From: Acidobacteriota bacterium
Lineage (GTDB): Bacteria; Acidobacteriota; Terriglobia; Bryobacterales; Bryobacteraceae
Assembly (NCBI GenBank): GCA_003223115.1
Contig: QHXW01000193.1
Coordinates: 1 to 64,000 of the forward strand
Direction of reading: 5' to 3'
DNA: 64,000 bases
Position 1 is the first letter of the stretch. Each line of letters begins with the position of its first letter. The position numbers were made by a program, and so were the translations under genes. Of the stretch, positions 54,801-63,691 are shown piece after piece. The notes beneath the pieces are model-generated. The model searched no databases. It had not been told where the DNA came from and saw only the letters and a list, made by a program, of their open reading frames with translations.

Positions 54801-55088
54801 ATGGTTGAACTATTTGAGGCTCGTGCTACCGAGAAGGGCCAGATCGTCATCCCGGCGGAATTGCGTAAAAGGTTTGGCATTAAAAAAGGGACAAGGATCA
54901 AAGTTTCTGAAAAAGATGATCAGATCATCCTCAGTCCTCTCACCCCGGAAGTGATCCGCGCAAAATTGAGAAAGCTGCGTGGAAGCGTCAAAGGCGGACA
55001 ATCTCTGACCAAAGAGCTGGAAGCGGAACGGGCGCGCGATAAAGATAAAGAGGAGCGCAGCGTTGAAAGCTGGCAGCGTCTTCGATAG
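54801..55088 (+). CDS. AbrB/MazE-type (SpoVT-fold) antitoxin
   Basis: A 95-residue protein whose first 50 residues are a swapped-hairpin AbrB domain: FEARATEKGQIVIPAELRKR followed by FGIKKGTRIKVSEKDDQIIL. The second half is a charged helix (KLRKLRGSVKGGQSLTKELE and ERARDKDKEERS) that would bind and block the toxin. It overlaps the PIN gene by 26 bases. The upstream open frame to 54636 is AT-rich non-coding sequence. The pair lies between imuA and mutL and is AT-richer than both, which suggests acquisition. Confidence 0.9.
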   Translation: MVELFEARATEKGQIVIPAELRKRFGIKKGTRIKVSEKDDQIILSPLTPEVIRAKLRKLRGSVKGGQSLTKELEAERARDKDKEERSVESWQRLR

Positions 55089-55461
55089 CTGGGCAATTCT
55101 GGCGTATGTTCATAATGAAGCCGCGGCGGACAAAATTGAAGATCTGCTGGTGGACTCCGCAGGGCTGAAGACTGCCTGGATCAGCAGCATCAATCTGGGC
55201 GAGGTCTGGTATTCACTCGCTCGACGGAAATCTCGAGCCACGGCGGATCAGCAACTTCTCACGCTATCCGAAATCGGTCTGGAGCGACTGGATGTCGACT
55301 GGCCTATGGTGTTGCAGGCAGCCGACTACAAGTCCCGGCATAAAATTTCTTATGCCGATGCCTTCGCCGCGGCGCTGGCAAAACGGCAAAATGCCGAATT
55401 AGTAACGGGCGATCGCGAGTTTCGCGCGCTCGAAGGCGAGATCAATATTCATTGGCTGTGA
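55063..55461 (+). CDS. PIN-domain ribonuclease toxin (VapC-like)
   Basis: A 132-residue toxin with the PIN acidic residues: Asp in VFDSWAILAYVHNE, Glu in NLGEVWYSLARR, Asp in ISYADAFAAALAKR and Asp in LVTGDREFRALEG. It would cleave RNA when released from the AbrB partner. The start is TTG at 55063, preceded at seven bases by a strong GAGGAG. No ATG or GTG occurs before the catalytic Asp, so the TTG is accepted. The rare start inside the antitoxin gene would lower toxin yield relative to antitoxin. Confidence 0.9.
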   Translation: MKAGSVFDSWAILAYVHNEAAADKIEDLLVDSAGLKTAWISSINLGEVWYSLARRKSRATADQQLLTLSEIGLERLDVDWPMVLQAADYKSRHKISYADAFAAALAKRQNAELVTGDREFRALEGEINIHWL

Positions 55462-55480
55462 GTTGCACCGAAAGTGTCGG

Positions 55481-57538
55481 TCAAATTCGGTGGAAGGCCT
55501 TCAAAATCTCGCGCATCGAGTATTGCAGCGCGATGGGCCGCCCGTGGGGGCAGCTCATGGGGCAGTCGGTTGCGGAGAGCGAGCGGAGCAGCCATTCCAT
55601 CTTGGTTTGATCCAGGCGCATATTGATCTTGATGGCGGCGCGGCAGGCGATGGAGGCCGCGATCGCACGGCGCACGTCGTCGAGCGATGCCCGGCGCAGC
55701 TCGCTTTCTGAAATCTCCAGAACTTCGAACAGCACTTTCTCGAGATCGCCGGGCCCGATGGCGGCGGGCGCGGCCTTCACCGCAATGGTCCGCTTCCCGA
55801 AGGGCTCGGTCTCGAAACCCATGGATTGCAATTCATCAGCGATGCGCGCGTATTCGATCTGCTGCTCTGGCGTCAATTCTAGGATCAGCGGCATCAGCAA
55901 CCGCTGTACCTCCACGGCGCCCGCGGCACGCTGCTTGAGCACTTTCTCGAACAGGATGCGCTCGTGCGCCACGTGCTGGTCGATGATCCAAAGCCCGTCG
56001 CGCCCGGCAGCGATGATGAAGCTGTCATGAATCTGGCCTAGGGGGCGCAAGTCTGAAAGCGCCGAAAGGGAAGTGGCGGCAACCGCGATGGCCTCAGCTG
56101 GAAATTCGCCATGCGTGTCAGGAACGCGCAGGCGTGCGCCAGCCTCGGACGGCTCCCCCAACATGTCGAGTGGGTGACCGCTGAAGTCAAACCGTGGCTG
56201 GGGTGACGGTGCCGGCCGCAGGTGAAATTCGGGCGCGGCTGTATCCATTCCGGACTCGCCGGCGTTGGATGGCACACTCCTTTCGCCGTCACTGCCCACC
56301 ACCGACTGCGACGGAGCGTCGATCAACTCCTGGCTCTCGATCATCTGCGAAAACTCGGAATAGGGCATCCGTGCGGCGGGCTGCGCAGGAGAAACAGCTT
56401 GATCGCCCGGCGAGACCGTGGCTGCCGGCTGCGCTGCGGGCGTGACCGGAAAGGCGGGAGCGGGGCGTGATTCCATCAGCCGCTCGCGGATGGTCTCCCG
56501 CACAAAATCGTGCACAAATGTCTGATGGCGGAAACGCACTTCTGTTTTCGAGGGGTGCACATTGACGTCAACTTCATCGAAATCGCACTCCAGAAACAGG
56601 AGCGCGAATGGGAAGCAGGCCGGGGGAATCAGATTGTAATAGGCCGAAGAGAGTGCGTGCAGCAACACCCGGTCGCGAATGAGCCGGCCGTTGACAAACA
56701 CAAAAATCGAATTGCGGTTTCCTTTCTGCACTTGCGGCCGGGATACGAAACCACTCAGCCAGAAGGTTTTCGTGGACGGATCCTCAGGCTCGCGACGAAA
56801 TTCGGCAATGGCCTCGGAAGGCGCGACCGACGGCGCCGGCAAAAAGAGCTGCCGTTCTTTGGCGCCAAGCTCCACCAGTTCCTCGAGCGCGCTGCTCCCG
56901 AAAACTTGAAACACGCGCTCGCGAAGCGTGGTCACTGGAGTGGCATGCAGCAATTCGTTCGCGCCGCTGGTCAGCCAGAAGGTCTTGTCAGGATGCGCCA
57001 GGCTGTAATGAGTCACGAGCGAAGCGATGTGCGCCAGTTCAGTCTGCTCCGACCGCAGAAACTTCTTGCGCGCCGGAACGTTGAAAAACAGGTCGCGCAC
57101 CGTGATGGAGGTGCCGGCCGTCAACGCCACTTCATCGCAGTGCAGCATCTTGCCGCCGGCGATCTCGATGCGCGTACCTGTGGTCTCATCCGCGGAACGC
57201 GTGTCGAGCATCAAACGTGAAACCGAAGCGATGGACGGCAGCGCTTCGCCGCGAAATCCGAGTGTCGCGATCGAGAGCAGGTCCTTCACATCGCGCAGCT
57301 TGCTGGTGGCATGACGTTCGAACGCCAGCAAGGCGTCATCCCGAAGCATGCCGCAGCCGTTGTCAGCGATGCGAATCATTCTCCGGCCGCCGGCCTCCAC
57401 CTCCACGCGCAGAGAATCCGCGCCTGCATCCAGAGAATTTTCGAGGAGTTCTTTGACCACCGAGGCGGGCCGCTCCACAACTTCACCGGCCGCGATTTTG
57501 TTCGCAACCTGGTCGGGAAGAACGCGAATACGGCCCAT
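55481..57538 (-). CDS. mutL: DNA mismatch repair protein MutL
   Basis: A 685-residue GHKL ATPase that couples MutS mismatch recognition to strand removal. It begins IRVLPDQVANKIAAGEVVER and has ELLENSLDAGADSLRVEVEA, ADNGCGML, ATSKLRDVKDLLSIATLGFR-GEAL and VNVHPSKTEVRF. A proline-rich linker (about 355-490) leads to the C-terminal dimerisation domain. That domain holds an endonuclease motif IIDQHVAHERILFE (DQHA-type with Val for Ala), SIACRAAIK and a CPHGRP metal site, so it should nick DNA itself, as in bacteria without MutH. It lies 20 bases from the PIN gene, convergent. mutS is not in the window. Confidence 0.95.
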   Translation of the reverse strand: MGRIRVLPDQVANKIAAGEVVERPASVVKELLENSLDAGADSLRVEVEAGGRRMIRIADNGCGMLRDDALLAFERHATSKLRDVKDLLSIATLGFRGEALPSIASVSRLMLDTRSADETTGTRIEIAGGKMLHCDEVALTAGTSITVRDLFFNVPARKKFLRSEQTELAHIASLVTHYSLAHPDKTFWLTSGANELLHATPVTTLRERVFQVFGSSALEELVELGAKERQLFLPAPSVAPSEAIAEFRREPEDPSTKTFWLSGFVSRPQVQKGNRNSIFVFVNGRLIRDRVLLHALSSAYYNLIPPACFPFALLFLECDFDEVDVNVHPSKTEVRFRHQTFVHDFVRETIRERLMESRPAPAFPVTPAAQPAATVSPGDQAVSPAQPAARMPYSEFSQMIESQELIDAPSQSVVGSDGERSVPSNAGESGMDTAAPEFHLRPAPSPQPRFDFSGHPLDMLGEPSEAGARLRVPDTHGEFPAEAIAVAATSLSALSDLRPLGQIHDSFIIAAGRDGLWIIDQHVAHERILFEKVLKQRAAGAVEVQRLLMPLILELTPEQQIEYARIADELQSMGFETEPFGKRTIAVKAAPAAIGPGDLEKVLFEVLEISESELRRASLDDVRRAIAASIACRAAIKINMRLDQTKMEWLLRSLSATDCPMSCPHGRPIALQYSMREILKAFHRI

Positions 57539-57651
57539 GACGAAGGTTCCAGGTTTTAGATTACATCGGTTCTACGGCATCGGGCGGACGATGAACCTGC
57601 ACATCAGAGACGTGATATCACCCAGCGCCTGGAGCATAACCTGATACCGGT

Positions 57652-59268
57652 TTACTGGATGGTGATGCCGCGTTCGTCCAGCAGTTCGCCTGTGCGCCGC
57701 ACCAGGTTGAGAAGCGAGCGCTTGTAGGCGATGGAATTCTGCACCAACGCTGATTCGGCATTCACCAGCGATTGCTGTGCTTGGAGCACGAAGTAGATTT
57801 GGCTCGTGCCCAGTTCATATTTCTTCTGCTCGGCGTCAAGGTACTTGCGCGCGAAATCCAGGGCCACACGAGCCAGCTTCACGCTTTCTTTACTGGATTC
57901 CACTTGCGTCACCGCATTGAGCACGTCCAGCCGCACAGTCTGCTCCACGCCGCGCACCATGAGCGTGTCATGTTTTTTCGCTACAACGGCATCGGCGAGA
58001 TCGGCCGCGGCGGCACGATTGCGAATGGGTAGCCGCAATTGCAGGCCGAACTGGTAGACCGGAAACCCGAAGCCGAATAACTGGCCGAGCGAATCGCCGA
58101 ATCCTCCGGGTGTGATGCTGACAATCTGCGAACCGCCGCCGAACACATCTTGACGTTGGTAGAACGTACCGCCCCGGCCTTGTGCGGTGTAAAGACCCAG
58201 CAGCGACAAGTCAGGCAACAGCGAGTTTTTGGCCGATTTAATCTGCAGGTCGTCATAGTCCAACGCCTGGTTGACGGCTTTTAAATCGGGACGATGGAGC
58301 AATGCCTTCTGCACTTCGACCTCGGAATCAACCGTGCCCGTGTCGGGCACGTTGGTGGTCTCGGTGAGCACGATGGGCATGTGCTGGAAAAGGGGGTCGA
58401 GATCGGCTCCCATCTGCTTGCGCAGAGCATCCTCGCGCTGCAGCAGAAAGTAACGCGACTGTGAAACAGAAATTTCCGCACTCGCGTAAGCCTGCTGCGG
58501 CTGATAAATATCGAGCGGCGACATGGCGCCCAGCTCCAGTTCGCGCTGCGCCCGCTTCAGCGCCTCATTCGCCAGTTCCAGGGCCCGCTCCTGCACTCGC
58601 AGGTTGTCACGCGCCAGCGCTACATCCCAATAGGCGTTCTCGGCGTTGTCCACCAGTTGCATCACGAGATCGCGGAGCGCGTACTGGGTAGCGCGGAGCC
58701 GGCTGTGCGCAACCATGATCGGGAGCCGGTTCACGTACATCCCGCGGTTGCGGATCAACGGCTGGGTGAAATTAAACTGCAGGTTGGAATTGATCGCAGG
58801 GTTGAAATTCTGAAAGCCGCTGTTGGTCGAAGTTTTGGTTGCAGAAAATGAAACGCCATAATTGGTGCCACTGGAAAGCAACTGATTATAGGTGAACAGG
58901 GCAGGTTGGCTCAGCGTGACCAGCGTGTTGGCGCCCTGCAGCGCGTCACTTGCGGGAGTTTTCGAGCGAGTGCTGGTGAAGCGGCCCGTAGCGAAGGGAT
59001 CGAACGGGGCAAACGCTCGCGTCACGGCATTCTGCGCCACATCCACGGTGAGCCGGGAGACGGCGATATCGGTATTGTTGGCCATCACCAGGTCGAGATA
59101 AGATTTGAGCGAAAGCTCCAACTTCTTGCCTTCTTTATCCTCGATCACGAAATCCGACAGGTGCACCGGAGGCTGCAATTCCACCTTCGTGACCGGACGC
59201 GCGAAGGTCTCACGAAAATACGAGGGCAGCGGAAACGACGAAATCTGTGCCAGTGCTGCCGTTGCCAA
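57652..59268 (-). CDS. TolC-family outer-membrane efflux protein, signal peptide interrupted by a stop codon
   Basis: A 538-residue TolC-like trimeric channel with two repeats of long helices: NNTDIAVSRLTVDVAQNAVT, LARDNLRVQERALELANEAL, QAYASAEISVSQSRYFLLQR and VTQVESSKESVKLARVALDF. The natural reading would start at ATG 59301 with a perfect Sec signal (MISRLSIIAI then LATAALA-Q), but an in-frame TGA at 59271-59269 splits it. The listed start is the TTG that follows the TGA directly, and it leaves only ATAALA before the mature protein. Without the signal the protein could not reach the outer membrane. It is the last gene of the efflux run, after the permease. Confidence 0.85.
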   Translation of the reverse strand: MATAALAQISSFPLPSYFRETFARPVTKVELQPPVHLSDFVIEDKEGKKLELSLKSYLDLVMANNTDIAVSRLTVDVAQNAVTRAFAPFDPFATGRFTSTRSKTPASDALQGANTLVTLSQPALFTYNQLLSSGTNYGVSFSATKTSTNSGFQNFNPAINSNLQFNFTQPLIRNRGMYVNRLPIMVAHSRLRATQYALRDLVMQLVDNAENAYWDVALARDNLRVQERALELANEALKRAQRELELGAMSPLDIYQPQQAYASAEISVSQSRYFLLQREDALRKQMGADLDPLFQHMPIVLTETTNVPDTGTVDSEVEVQKALLHRPDLKAVNQALDYDDLQIKSAKNSLLPDLSLLGLYTAQGRGGTFYQRQDVFGGGSQIVSITPGGFGDSLGQLFGFGFPVYQFGLQLRLPIRNRAAAADLADAVVAKKHDTLMVRGVEQTVRLDVLNAVTQVESSKESVKLARVALDFARKYLDAEQKKYELGTSQIYFVLQAQQSLVNAESALVQNSIAYKRSLLNLVRRTGELLDERGITIQ

Positions 59269-59330
59269 TCAGATAGCGATGATTGACAGACGAGAAATCA
59301 TGAACTGTTCTCTAAGACCTTGAATCCACA

Positions 59331-60587
59331 TTATTCATAGCGGATGGCCTCAATCGGATCGAGTTTGGCCGCCTGAACGGCGGGATAAATTCCAAATAGC
59401 AGCCCGATAAATACCGACACGCCGAACGCAATCACAATCGAAGACGTAGTCACGACCGTGGACCATCCCGCCGCTGTCGCGATAAGCCGCGAGAGCGTGA
59501 AGCCAAACCCAATGCCGATGAGCCCGCCCACAATCGAAATCAACACAGCTTCCGTGAGGAACTGTCTGATGATGTCGCCTTGGCGAGCGCCGATCGCGCG
59601 GCGGATGCCGATTTCGCGCGTTCGCTCGAGCACCGTAGCCAGCATGATGTTCATGATGCCGATGCCGCCTACCAGAAGTGAAATTCCAGCGATGCAGATC
59701 ATCACCACTTTGAAGATGAACTGCGTACGCCGCCGCTCTTCAAGCAAACCGGCCGGCACTACAACCGTGAAATCCCCGGCATCTTTGTGCGTGGCAGATA
59801 GAATCGCGCGCACCACGTTCGCGGTCTCGATGGAGTCGGTTCCGGATGTCACTCTGATGTAAATTCCATCGATCTCGTCCTTGAGCCAACTGTTGTTGTC
59901 CTCAAAGCGGCGCATCACAGTATTGAGCGGCGCAATCACCATGTTGTTCCGGTTGAGCGCCTGCACCCCTTCGACATCTGTGTCCGAGGACGATTGCGGG
60001 GTCAGTACCCCAACCACCTGTAGCCAGATATCGTTCACCTTGACGTATTTTCCGATGGCATCATCGAAACCCAACAGATTCACTTTGGCGGTTTCGCCCA
60101 GCACGCACACGGGCGCCGACCGCCTGTTGTCCTCGTCATTGAAAAAGCGGCCGGCCACCAGTTTGAGGCTGTTAATTTCGATGAAATTGGGCAACACACC
60201 GATCAGCACGGGGGGCTCCTGCGTGGTCTTGGGCAATACGCGCTGCGGCTTGAAGCGCTTGCGCGGCGTGATCGCTTCCAGGCCCTGCACATTTTCGGAG
60301 ATGGCGCGGAAATCGCGAAACGTCAACCCCGGTGAGATCGCCCGCACTTGTTGCAGTTCATTGTTGTCGACAGCTTCATGCGCCTCCACGATGATGTTGT
60401 TGACGCCCAGCTCGTCGATGAAGCTCATCATCTGCTTCTCGGCGCCTGCCGTGATCGACAGCATGGCTACCACGGCGCCGACACCGAAGATCATGCCGAG
60501 CATGGTGAGCAGGCTGCGTAGCTTATGCGCCAGCAGGCTCGAGAACCCCATCGCCAGTTCGGGCAGATATCCGGAAAAAGGGTTCAT
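59331..60587 (-). CDS. MacB-type ABC permease (no ATPase domain)
   Basis: A 418-residue inner-membrane protein with four helices: one near the N-terminus (LRSLLTMLGMIFGVGAVVAM) and three at the end (MICIAGISLLVGGIGIMNIM, LISIVGGLIGIGFGFTLSRL, IAFGVSVFIGLLFGIYPAVQ). Between them is a large periplasmic MacB core. The cytoplasmic coupling helix ERTREIGIRRAIGARQGDI is intact, and the end AKLDPIEAIRYE is typical. The ATPase must be encoded elsewhere, perhaps upstream beyond the right edge. It sits between TolC and the adaptors, all on one strand. Confidence 0.93.
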   Translation of the reverse strand: MNPFSGYLPELAMGFSSLLAHKLRSLLTMLGMIFGVGAVVAMLSITAGAEKQMMSFIDELGVNNIIVEAHEAVDNNELQQVRAISPGLTFRDFRAISENVQGLEAITPRKRFKPQRVLPKTTQEPPVLIGVLPNFIEINSLKLVAGRFFNDEDNRRSAPVCVLGETAKVNLLGFDDAIGKYVKVNDIWLQVVGVLTPQSSSDTDVEGVQALNRNNMVIAPLNTVMRRFEDNNSWLKDEIDGIYIRVTSGTDSIETANVVRAILSATHKDAGDFTVVVPAGLLEERRRTQFIFKVVMICIAGISLLVGGIGIMNIMLATVLERTREIGIRRAIGARQGDIIRQFLTEAVLISIVGGLIGIGFGFTLSRLIATAAGWSTVVTTSSIVIAFGVSVFIGLLFGIYPAVQAAKLDPIEAIRYE

Positions 60588-60588
60588 G

Positions 60589-62358
60589 CTATTTGCCGCC
60601 CTTGGCTCCGCCGCCGGTTGGCACGCCGGGCAATGCAGCAGGACCTTTCTTTCCGGCGTTTTTCCCGTTCGGTTTCGCGAACGGATCGGCCAGGGCGACT
60701 ATTTCGCCGGGCTTCAGGCCTTCTGAGATCACCATGGTCGATTCACTTCGCCGTGCCAGCTTTACGAAACGCGGTTGATAGTGGCTGCCAGTCTGGACGT
60801 AAACCACGGGCTTACCGTCCTTTTCAAAAACGGATTGCGCGGGAACGTGAATGCTGTTCGCAATCTTTTCTATGGTGATCTCGACGTCCGCCAACAAGCC
60901 TGGCCGGAGCAGAACCTTAAGTTGGGAATCTTCCTCGGGAGGCGGAGGCAGTTTGGCGTGCGCTCGCTCCTCCTCAGTCCCCTGGCCGGCAACCGCGGCC
61001 CGCGTGAAATCCATCATGCCCGGACGGCCAGGCCCTGCACCGGGGACCGGCATCGACGGCGCGCCCGAGCCGGCAGTGGCCGTCCGGCGCTCACCAGCCC
61101 CAGGCACAGCTGTTTTTCCACTGGAGGGTTTAGCCCCCTCCGTAGTGGGTGCCTGCATAACGACGCGCATCTGCTGCCCGCCACCCGCTTCGCTTCCACC
61201 ACCCGCGGAGCCTCCGCCGGTCGGCGGCCCACCAGATCCGCCCGGTCCAACCGCCATCCTAGGGCCACCAGGCGGAGTAGGCGGAGCTTTCTTGGAATTC
61301 TGAGCTGCTATTTCGAGAATCCTCTGGATCTCTTCCGGCTTCGCACCCAAAGCCGCCAGCAGGTATCGCATGTCGATGGAGAACACCACATCGAATTTCT
61401 TGCCAGGATCTCCGGAGAAAATATTGGCGCTGGCGCTGCCGCTCATGCTCTTGATCTTGCCGTGAAATTTCTTGTCGGGCACGGCATCAAGCTGGATGAT
61501 GACGTCCTGACCCTCGTGCAGATTGGCGCGATCCAACTCGCCTACACGCGCCACCACTTCGAATTCGGAGAGGTCCAAGACGTCCGCCACCGGCATCCCT
61601 GGTTGTAACGTGTCGCCTTCGCGGATGTCGGGTACCTGCATTCCGGGAAAGAAGAAGCCTTGACCACGATTCTGCCGGATGGCGACCAAACCGGTCATGG
61701 GCGACAGCAGCTTGGTCTGCGCGATGCGCATCTTCTCGCGCTGCACGTCGATCATGCTCTTGTTGCGCGTTTCACGCAGCACGGCGATTTGGGCCTCAGC
61801 CTGCTCCTTGCGGGATTTGACGTCGTTTTCGAGCTGTTGCAACCGGCGTTTGGCTTCATCCAGATTCAGCACGTTCTTTTTGGCGTCGATCGCGGCCAGC
61901 AGCTCGTTTCGCTGAACTTCAAGTTCTCCGCGGCGCACACTGTAGCGAGATTTCAGCAAATCCACTTGGTCCTGCTTATCGCGAATGGCCAGATCCGCCT
62001 GGGCTTTCTTGATCTGCTCGTCGATCTGCTGGACTTCGAGTTCGGTTTCTTCCAGCGCCGCGCGCCGTTCGGAATCGTCGAATTCAACAATCAAATTTTT
62101 CTCATGCGCCAGGCTGCCAAGCGGCGCCAGTTTGGTCACTTGCACGGTGCCAAACAGGTTGGGAGCAGTGAGCGTCACCGAGCGCACCGCGCGCAGCTCG
62201 CCGCGCGAATAGGCGCGGATTACGACGTCGCCCCGAAGCACCTTTGCCGTGGCCAGTTGCTGCTGGCGCTCGGGCAGTTGCTTGACGACCATGTAAGCGC
62301 CCCAGGCCGCACCCAGCACGAAGGAGAGAATGACTGTGCGAAAGAGAAACTTTTTCAT
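60589..62358 (-). CDS. HlyD/MacA-type periplasmic adaptor with a Gly/Pro-rich insert
   Basis: A 589-residue adaptor anchored by an N-terminal helix (FLFRTVILSFVLGAAWGAY). The lipoyl half and beta-barrel parts flank a coiled-coil hairpin (about 100-215, ETELEVQQIDEQIKKAQADL and DEAKRRLQQLENDVKSRKEQ). Between about residues 360 and 475 it carries an unusual Gly/Pro/Ser low-complexity insert that ordinary MacA proteins lack. The C-terminal membrane-proximal domain follows (VEITIEKIANSIHVPAQSVF). The last residues are again Gly-rich. It lies one base from the permease and seven bases from the next adaptor gene. Confidence 0.9.
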   Translation of the reverse strand: MKKFLFRTVILSFVLGAAWGAYMVVKQLPERQQQLATAKVLRGDVVIRAYSRGELRAVRSVTLTAPNLFGTVQVTKLAPLGSLAHEKNLIVEFDDSERRAALEETELEVQQIDEQIKKAQADLAIRDKQDQVDLLKSRYSVRRGELEVQRNELLAAIDAKKNVLNLDEAKRRLQQLENDVKSRKEQAEAQIAVLRETRNKSMIDVQREKMRIAQTKLLSPMTGLVAIRQNRGQGFFFPGMQVPDIREGDTLQPGMPVADVLDLSEFEVVARVGELDRANLHEGQDVIIQLDAVPDKKFHGKIKSMSGSASANIFSGDPGKKFDVVFSIDMRYLLAALGAKPEEIQRILEIAAQNSKKAPPTPPGGPRMAVGPGGSGGPPTGGGSAGGGSEAGGGQQMRVVMQAPTTEGAKPSSGKTAVPGAGERRTATAGSGAPSMPVPGAGPGRPGMMDFTRAAVAGQGTEEERAHAKLPPPPEEDSQLKVLLRPGLLADVEITIEKIANSIHVPAQSVFEKDGKPVVYVQTGSHYQPRFVKLARRSESTMVISEGLKPGEIVALADPFAKPNGKNAGKKGPAALPGVPTGGGAKGGK

Positions 62359-62365
62359 GCGGACA

Positions 62366-63670
62366 TCACATCTTCTTCCTGGCCCGCTTAGCTGCTTCCT
62401 CGGGTTTTTCGAGCGTCACGAGCTCACCTTCCTTCAGTCCCTTGAGCACCACCAGATCCTCATCGTTACGCTTGCCCACCTCGATGGTTCGCTTCAGGAA
62501 CTGCTGCCCTTTTTGGATATACACCGTAGGTTTGCCGTGCTCCAGAAAGCTCGCTCGCGAAGGAATCAGCAACACACCCGGCTGCTTTTCGACGATGATT
62601 TCGCAGCTTGCGCTCATGCCGGGCCGCAGCCTGGGGTCCAGGTTCTTGAGCGTGGCGCGCGCCGGAAATAGTTTCTCTGGTGGAAATGTGCGGAACACCA
62701 GTTGCGCGATGGGGCTGATCCAATCCATTTCTGCGTTGAATTCCTTCTCCGGGATGGCATCCACGCGCACGCGCACCGGCTGGTTGAGCTTCAATTTGCC
62801 TCGATCCACTTCTTCCAGCTTCAGTTCCACGCGCATCTCGGAAAGATCCGGAATTTCGGCGATGGCCGCGCCGGTCCACACGCGGTCACCCTCTTTGAAG
62901 GGCGGCGGCGATTGGCCGAAAGATCCACCTGCGCGAAAATTCGGAAGGATGTTCACAATCCCGTCATTCGGCGCGCGGAGCACCATCTTCGACAGGTAAC
63001 CTCGAGCCAGTTCTCGATCGCGCACAGCCTTCTGCTTCTTCTGATCGAGCCGCTCGACGTCAGCCTCGTGCGAGATCTCGCGCGATTTGATGCTGGTCTT
63101 GACCTGATTCAGTTCGCCCTCGGACACGCCTACGTCGATGCGGTCCTTCGCGCCCTCGATTTCAGAAAGGATTTCGGCCTTGCTGGCCTCGAGCTTCGCC
63201 CGGTCGACGTTATATTCGGACTGCATCAGGTTCATGCCGTCCATCTCGTTTTCGATTTTGTGCTGGGCCTTGGTTTGCACGATTTCGCTATCGGCGGTGC
63301 GAACTGTAGTGGTCTTCTCGATCAGATTCTGTTCCTGCTGCACGCCGTCGAATTCGATGACCACGTCACCCTTCTTGATGGGCTTGCCGGAATCCGCGAG
63401 TTTGACGATGCGCGGATCGGGAACCTGCGGGGCCGTCAGCAGCATCGAGTGCGTACTGCGAATTTCGCCCCGATTCTTCACCGCAATGATGAAATCACCG
63501 CGCCGCACACGAGCCACAGCCACATCAACCTCCGTGGTTCCGGTGTAATGGTACGCGGCGTAGGCGCCAGCAACACAGGCCGCCAAGACCACCCCCCAGG
63601 TAATCAGCTTTCTGCGGCGCGATGCGCGCGGTCTGCCTAATTTTCGTTTCGGCTTTAGATCTTTGGACAT
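62366..63670 (-). CDS. HlyD/MacA-type periplasmic adaptor
   Basis: A 434-residue adaptor. A very basic cytoplasmic tail (KPKRKLGRPRASRRRK) precedes the membrane helix LITWGVVLAACVAGAYAAYH. A lipoyl half (IVKLADSGKPIKKGDVVIEF), a long coiled coil (about 100-205), the second lipoyl half (SKMVLRAPNDGIVNILPNFR), a beta barrel and the C-terminal domain (LLIPSRASFLEHGKPTVYIQ) complete it. Middle of three adaptors in a row; 22 bases separate it from the upstream partial one. Confidence 0.9.
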   Translation of the reverse strand: MSKDLKPKRKLGRPRASRRRKLITWGVVLAACVAGAYAAYHYTGTTEVDVAVARVRRGDFIIAVKNRGEIRSTHSMLLTAPQVPDPRIVKLADSGKPIKKGDVVIEFDGVQQEQNLIEKTTTVRTADSEIVQTKAQHKIENEMDGMNLMQSEYNVDRAKLEASKAEILSEIEGAKDRIDVGVSEGELNQVKTSIKSREISHEADVERLDQKKQKAVRDRELARGYLSKMVLRAPNDGIVNILPNFRAGGSFGQSPPPFKEGDRVWTGAAIAEIPDLSEMRVELKLEEVDRGKLKLNQPVRVRVDAIPEKEFNAEMDWISPIAQLVFRTFPPEKLFPARATLKNLDPRLRPGMSASCEIIVEKQPGVLLIPSRASFLEHGKPTVYIQKGQQFLKRTIEVGKRNDEDLVVLKGLKEGELVTLEKPEEAAKRARKKM

Positions 63671-63691
63671 TTGGATTACTGACTTGCCTGT

